From NCBI RefSeq assembly GCF_000758725.1, contig NZ_CP009428.1:5332001-5396000 (forward strand): a stretch of DNA of 64,000 nt. The letters are read 5' to 3'. Every line of letters begins with the position of its first letter. Position 1 is the first letter of the stretch. This DNA comes from Paenibacillus odorifer. Its GTDB lineage: Bacteria > Bacillota > Bacilli > Paenibacillales > Paenibacillaceae. The notes under the pieces are model-generated. The model ran no database searches. It worked only from the letters and a program-made list of their open reading frames with translations, and was not told the origin of the DNA. This document shows positions 61,480 through 64,000 of the stretch, in pieces. A program made the position numbers and the translations under genes.

Positions 61480-62217
61480 GTGATACGTATTGCTGTCTGT
61501 GATGATGACTTTCCCACTACTGAATTAATAGAGAGACTTATTCTGGAGACTCAAAGGAATTTCACAAGGAAAATAGAGGTGTCGATCTTTTATTCCGGAG
61601 AAAGCTTCACTAAGGCCATTCAAGAAGCCTGCTCGTTTGATATTATTTTTATGGACATTGAAATGGCGGATATGGATGGAATAAAAGCTGGGTATGTGCT
61701 GCGGGGAAATGATGAAAATGATCTAGTGCAGCTTATCTATGTCTCTAGTCATGATGAATATCATCTGCAACTCTTCGATGTTCAGCCCTCGGGATTTATA
61801 AAGAAACCTATCGATTCAGAGATATTTAAGCAAAAACTGATTTCTACGATTGAAAAAGTAATTCGCAAGCTGCAGCAAGGCAAAAAAAACTTCTTATCAC
61901 TACAGCAAAAAGGAAAAGAAATTCTAATCCCCTATCGAAATATCATCTATCTGGAAAGCAACCGGCGGAGAATTATTCTTTATTCCTGCAAGGATCAACT
62001 CGACTACTACAGTACACTAAACGAGGAAGAGCAGAAGCTTCCTGTGAGCGATTTTGTCCGAATCCATCAATCCTACATCGTTAACTTTTACTTTATTAAA
62101 GAAATCAGCAACCAGGGAGTAATTCTCCTTAATGGCGAAGCCTTACCCATTAGTGCAAAATACAGTGCCGATTTTAAGAAAAAATATCTGAAATTCAGGG
62201 GGAGTCTTGTTGGATAA
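61480..62217 (+). CDS. LytTR-family response regulator
   Basis: 245 residues. The receiver domain starts MIRIAVCDDDFPTTELIERL, with the phospho-acceptor aspartate in DIIFMDIEMADMDG and the lysine in SGFIKKPID. The LytTR DNA-binding domain (about 140-240) includes NIIYLESNRRRIILYS and VRIHQSYIVNFYFI. AgrA-like organisation. Start GTG with AAAGGA about 9 bases upstream. It overlaps the kinase gene by 8 bases. Confidence 0.93.
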   Translation: MIRIAVCDDDFPTTELIERLILETQRNFTRKIEVSIFYSGESFTKAIQEACSFDIIFMDIEMADMDGIKAGYVLRGNDENDLVQLIYVSSHDEYHLQLFDVQPSGFIKKPIDSEIFKQKLISTIEKVIRKLQQGKKNFLSLQQKGKEILIPYRNIIYLESNRRRIILYSCKDQLDYYSTLNEEEQKLPVSDFVRIHQSYIVNFYFIKEISNQGVILLNGEALPISAKYSADFKKKYLKFRGSLVG

Positions 62218-63490
62218 TATCTTTCTGGAGGAGTTATTTTATCTAGTAACGCTTCCACTTTTACCTATCATCATTCATTACTTCTACAGCCATTGTTTCG
62301 TTAGCCGACTTACCACCAAAGCCAATCTTGTTATCGTGTACTCCTTATATTTCCTCTGTATTGTCTTTCTGCACTATAGCTCACTGCCAGGCTCAATCCT
62401 ACTCACTCTCAATATTGGCCTGATTGCTCTCTTATCTTTTTTTTACAATGGAAATATCAAATGGCGGATCGTTGCCGCTCTTTTTCTGGTTGCGCTTATT
62501 ACGCTTAGTGAGTTATCACTGCCCCTATTTTACTCGACAAAGGGATATATTCTGAACCAGTTTCTTTCCAAGCTGCTGATGTTTATATTAGCTTTTGTAT
62601 CCGTGCGCGTAGCTAAAGCCTTTGGAAATGGCGGGTTATCTAAATGGTATTGGGTTCTATTATTTATTTGCCCTTCTATAAGCACACTAGGGATCTACAG
62701 CTTCGCATCCAGCCTTTATATGCAGTCCTTCCCTACCCTTGTTCCAATCCTGTCCACAGGACTACTCATTATAAATTTATTGATATTTATCTTATGTGAC
62801 CGTATGTTAGTTATCCAATCTGCGCAGAACCAAAGTTATTTACTTGAGCAACAAAATGCTTACTATGTAAATCAATATCTTTTGACAAAAGAAGTACAGG
62901 AAGAATCTTTTAAGTTCCAGCATGATATTAAAAATATTCTCATAGGTTTACGCGCAAAGGTACAATCCGGTGAAGCTGCCAATCTAAATGAGTTGGACAA
63001 CTTACTGGGGCAAATAGACAATCCAATAGGCGTCAGCAATAGCGGGAATACGATTATTGATTCCATTATCAACTACAAGCAGCAGGTCGCTGAGAAGCAT
63101 CAGATCCCCTTCAAGTTAGACTTGAACATCCCTGCACAGCTGACGCTCGACACCACAGTTATCAGTGTGATTTTAGGAAATGCACTGGACAATGCCATTG
63201 AAGCTTGTTGCGATAAAAGAAATGAAGAGTGCTATATAACCATACATATGCATTATCTTAATGAAAGCTTGTTCATCCGGATTCAGAATCCTTATGTGAA
63301 TGAAATTCATACGAATCGTTTTGGCGACATCTGCTCCACAAAAACTAATAAATCCGGTCATGGTATAGGCTTAAAAAGTATCCAGAAGGTCGTAGAGGAT
63401 AGTAATGGTTTAGTAGATATTTCATATAACAATAATCTATTTCAAGTCGAAATTGTTCTTTTTATGGTCCCCTGTAAAAAAAGGATTTAG
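62210..63490 (+). CDS. GHKL sensor histidine kinase, AgrC-like
   Basis: 426 residues. Six or seven N-terminal membrane segments (about 1-200) form the sensor, followed by the H-box KFQHDIKNILIGLRAKV, N-box VISVILGNALDNAIEAC and G-box TNKSGHGIGLKSIQKVVED. No agrB or agrD gene is adjacent, so the ligand is unknown. TTG start with GGGGGAG 5 bases upstream. Together with the response regulator it faces the ABC-transporter operon and probably controls it. Confidence 0.92.
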   Translation: MDNIFLEELFYLVTLPLLPIIIHYFYSHCFVSRLTTKANLVIVYSLYFLCIVFLHYSSLPGSILLTLNIGLIALLSFFYNGNIKWRIVAALFLVALITLSELSLPLFYSTKGYILNQFLSKLLMFILAFVSVRVAKAFGNGGLSKWYWVLLFICPSISTLGIYSFASSLYMQSFPTLVPILSTGLLIINLLIFILCDRMLVIQSAQNQSYLLEQQNAYYVNQYLLTKEVQEESFKFQHDIKNILIGLRAKVQSGEAANLNELDNLLGQIDNPIGVSNSGNTIIDSIINYKQQVAEKHQIPFKLDLNIPAQLTLDTTVISVILGNALDNAIEACCDKRNEECYITIHMHYLNESLFIRIQNPYVNEIHTNRFGDICSTKTNKSGHGIGLKSIQKVVEDSNGLVDISYNNNLFQVEIVLFMVPCKKRI

Positions 63491-63664
63491 AAGCTTATCA
63501 TAAGCTTCATCATAAACCCAAGTGATTCCTTCATCTTTACTGGTAAGATATATAGTTCCTGCCACACCGGTATCTTGATCAATTAACGAGATAGGGAACA
63601 GTCCTTCCTTTCTATTAAAGATAGGAGAAAGGGGATTTTTTTTATATTTATCAAACTTTTCTGG
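63437..63664 (-). pseudogene. remnant of a protein-coding gene, 3' part only
   Basis: The minus strand has an open frame of about 75 codons with coding-like composition (KEGLFPISLIDQDTGVAGT, then DEGITWVYDEAYDKLLNPFF) but no start codon near its upstream end, where a stop closes it. Its last 18 codons overlap the kinase 3' end. It looks like the tail of a gene whose front was lost; the protein family is not recognised. Confidence 0.4.
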
Positions 63665-63686
63665 AATTTAATAAGCTCTGAAAATG

Positions 63687-63734
63687 AAAAAGGTCTATAA
63701 AATCGCTTATTAAGCAATCTTATAGACCTTTTTA
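63687..63734. terminator. bidirectional terminator before the FecCD gene
   Basis: AAAAAGGTCTATAA pairs with TTATAGACCTTTTT around a 19-base loop with its own weak stem. It serves the iron permease on the minus strand (stop 33 bases away) and possibly the kinase on the plus. Confidence 0.9.
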
Positions 63735-63766
63735 GTATACGGTGAGAGGCTCGAACCTATCGATAT

Positions 63767-64000
63767 TTATTTTGAACGCATTAATAGATATAGAAAATAA
63801 GGCACACTCAGCATTGTTACAATAATTCCTGCGGGAATATCTGACTTAAAGCTGACCGTTCGAGCAATCGTATCCGCTACAAGCAGCAATAGCGCACCAA
63901 TAAGCGCTGAAGTAGGTAGAAGCACTTTGTAGTCGTGACCTACCAGCTTGCGAGCCACATGCGGACTAATCAATCCAATAAAGAAGATCGAGCCCCCGAG
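63767..64000 (-). CDS. FecCD-family iron-siderophore ABC permease (5' part outside window)
   Basis: Only the C-terminal 77 residues are visible. The sequence GSIFFIGLISPHVARKLVG is the family EAA-like motif, followed by LLPTSALIGALLLLVADTIART and PAGIIVTMLSVPYFLYLL, two membrane spans common to BtuC/FhuB/FepD permeases. Imports ferric siderophores or heme. The N-terminus runs off the right edge. Confidence 0.9.
   Translation of the reverse strand, partial: LGGSIFFIGLISPHVARKLVGHDYKVLLPTSALIGALLLLVADTIARTVSFKSDIPAGIIVTMLSVPYFLYLLMRSK

Overview
The window reads as a chromosome segment of a spore-forming Bacillota bacterium, most likely Paenibacillus. Gene order is the main reason. spoVB, secDF, comN, yrbG, yrzE, yajC, tgt, queA, ruvAB and bofC sit together, as do recJ, apt, rel, dtd, hisS, aspS, tcdA and rarA, much as in Bacillus subtilis. 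The presence of ruvC (absent from B. subtilis), a GH9/GH48 cellulase pair and sporulation genes (spoVB, bofC, a SpoIID-like protein) also fits. Most genes lie on the minus strand. No rRNA, tRNA, CRISPR array or insertion sequence was seen.

Layout. 1-1.8 kb: the start of cymR (cut by the window edge) and divergent mnmA. 2-14 kb: an accessory module with a GH9-GH48 cellulase operon and an oppDFBCA-type transporter operon; it separates rarA from cymR, which are neighbours in Bacillus. 14-21 kb: rarA, a small helix-turn-helix protein, the helicase-like helD, a long array of 51-bp palindromic repeats and an AzgA-type purine permease. 21-30 kb: tcdA, aspS and hisS (T-box leader), a hypothetical protein, a DJ-1/PfpI protein, dtd and rel. 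30-41 kb: uraA, apt, recJ, a CDF transporter, secF, secD, comN, spoVB, yrbG. 41-50.4 kb: yrzE, a PAP2 protein, yajC, tgt, queA, a SpoIID/LytB protein, ruvB, ruvA, ruvC, bofC. 51-59.4 kb: accessory metabolism (CocE-type hydrolase, M19 dipeptidase-like protein, ornithine cyclodeaminase-like protein, two aldo/keto reductases, FabV). 59.4-63.5 kb: an ABC-2 transporter operon ending in an overlooked 31-residue membrane peptide, divergent from a LytTR/GHKL two-component system. The right edge holds the C-terminus of a FecCD iron-uptake permease.

How it works together. The cellulases are secreted, multimodular and cellulose-binding; the Opp-type importer beside them could take up cello-oligosaccharides or peptides. 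hisS-aspS are controlled by a T-box leader with a clear promoter and terminator. SecDF and YajC support Sec secretion, Tgt/QueA make queuosine, and RuvABC resolves Holliday junctions.

The most unusual signal is non-coding. Four separate intergenic regions (about 1.85-2.04, 18.86-19.42, 50.81-50.99 and 56.79-56.97 kb) carry short repeated, mostly palindromic cores. The cores differ in sequence between regions, but share a 50-51 bp spacing, and three of the regions use four cores spaced about 51, 61 and 51. I do not recognise a named family for these elements. The second candidate novelty is the small-peptide/ABC/two-component cassette.
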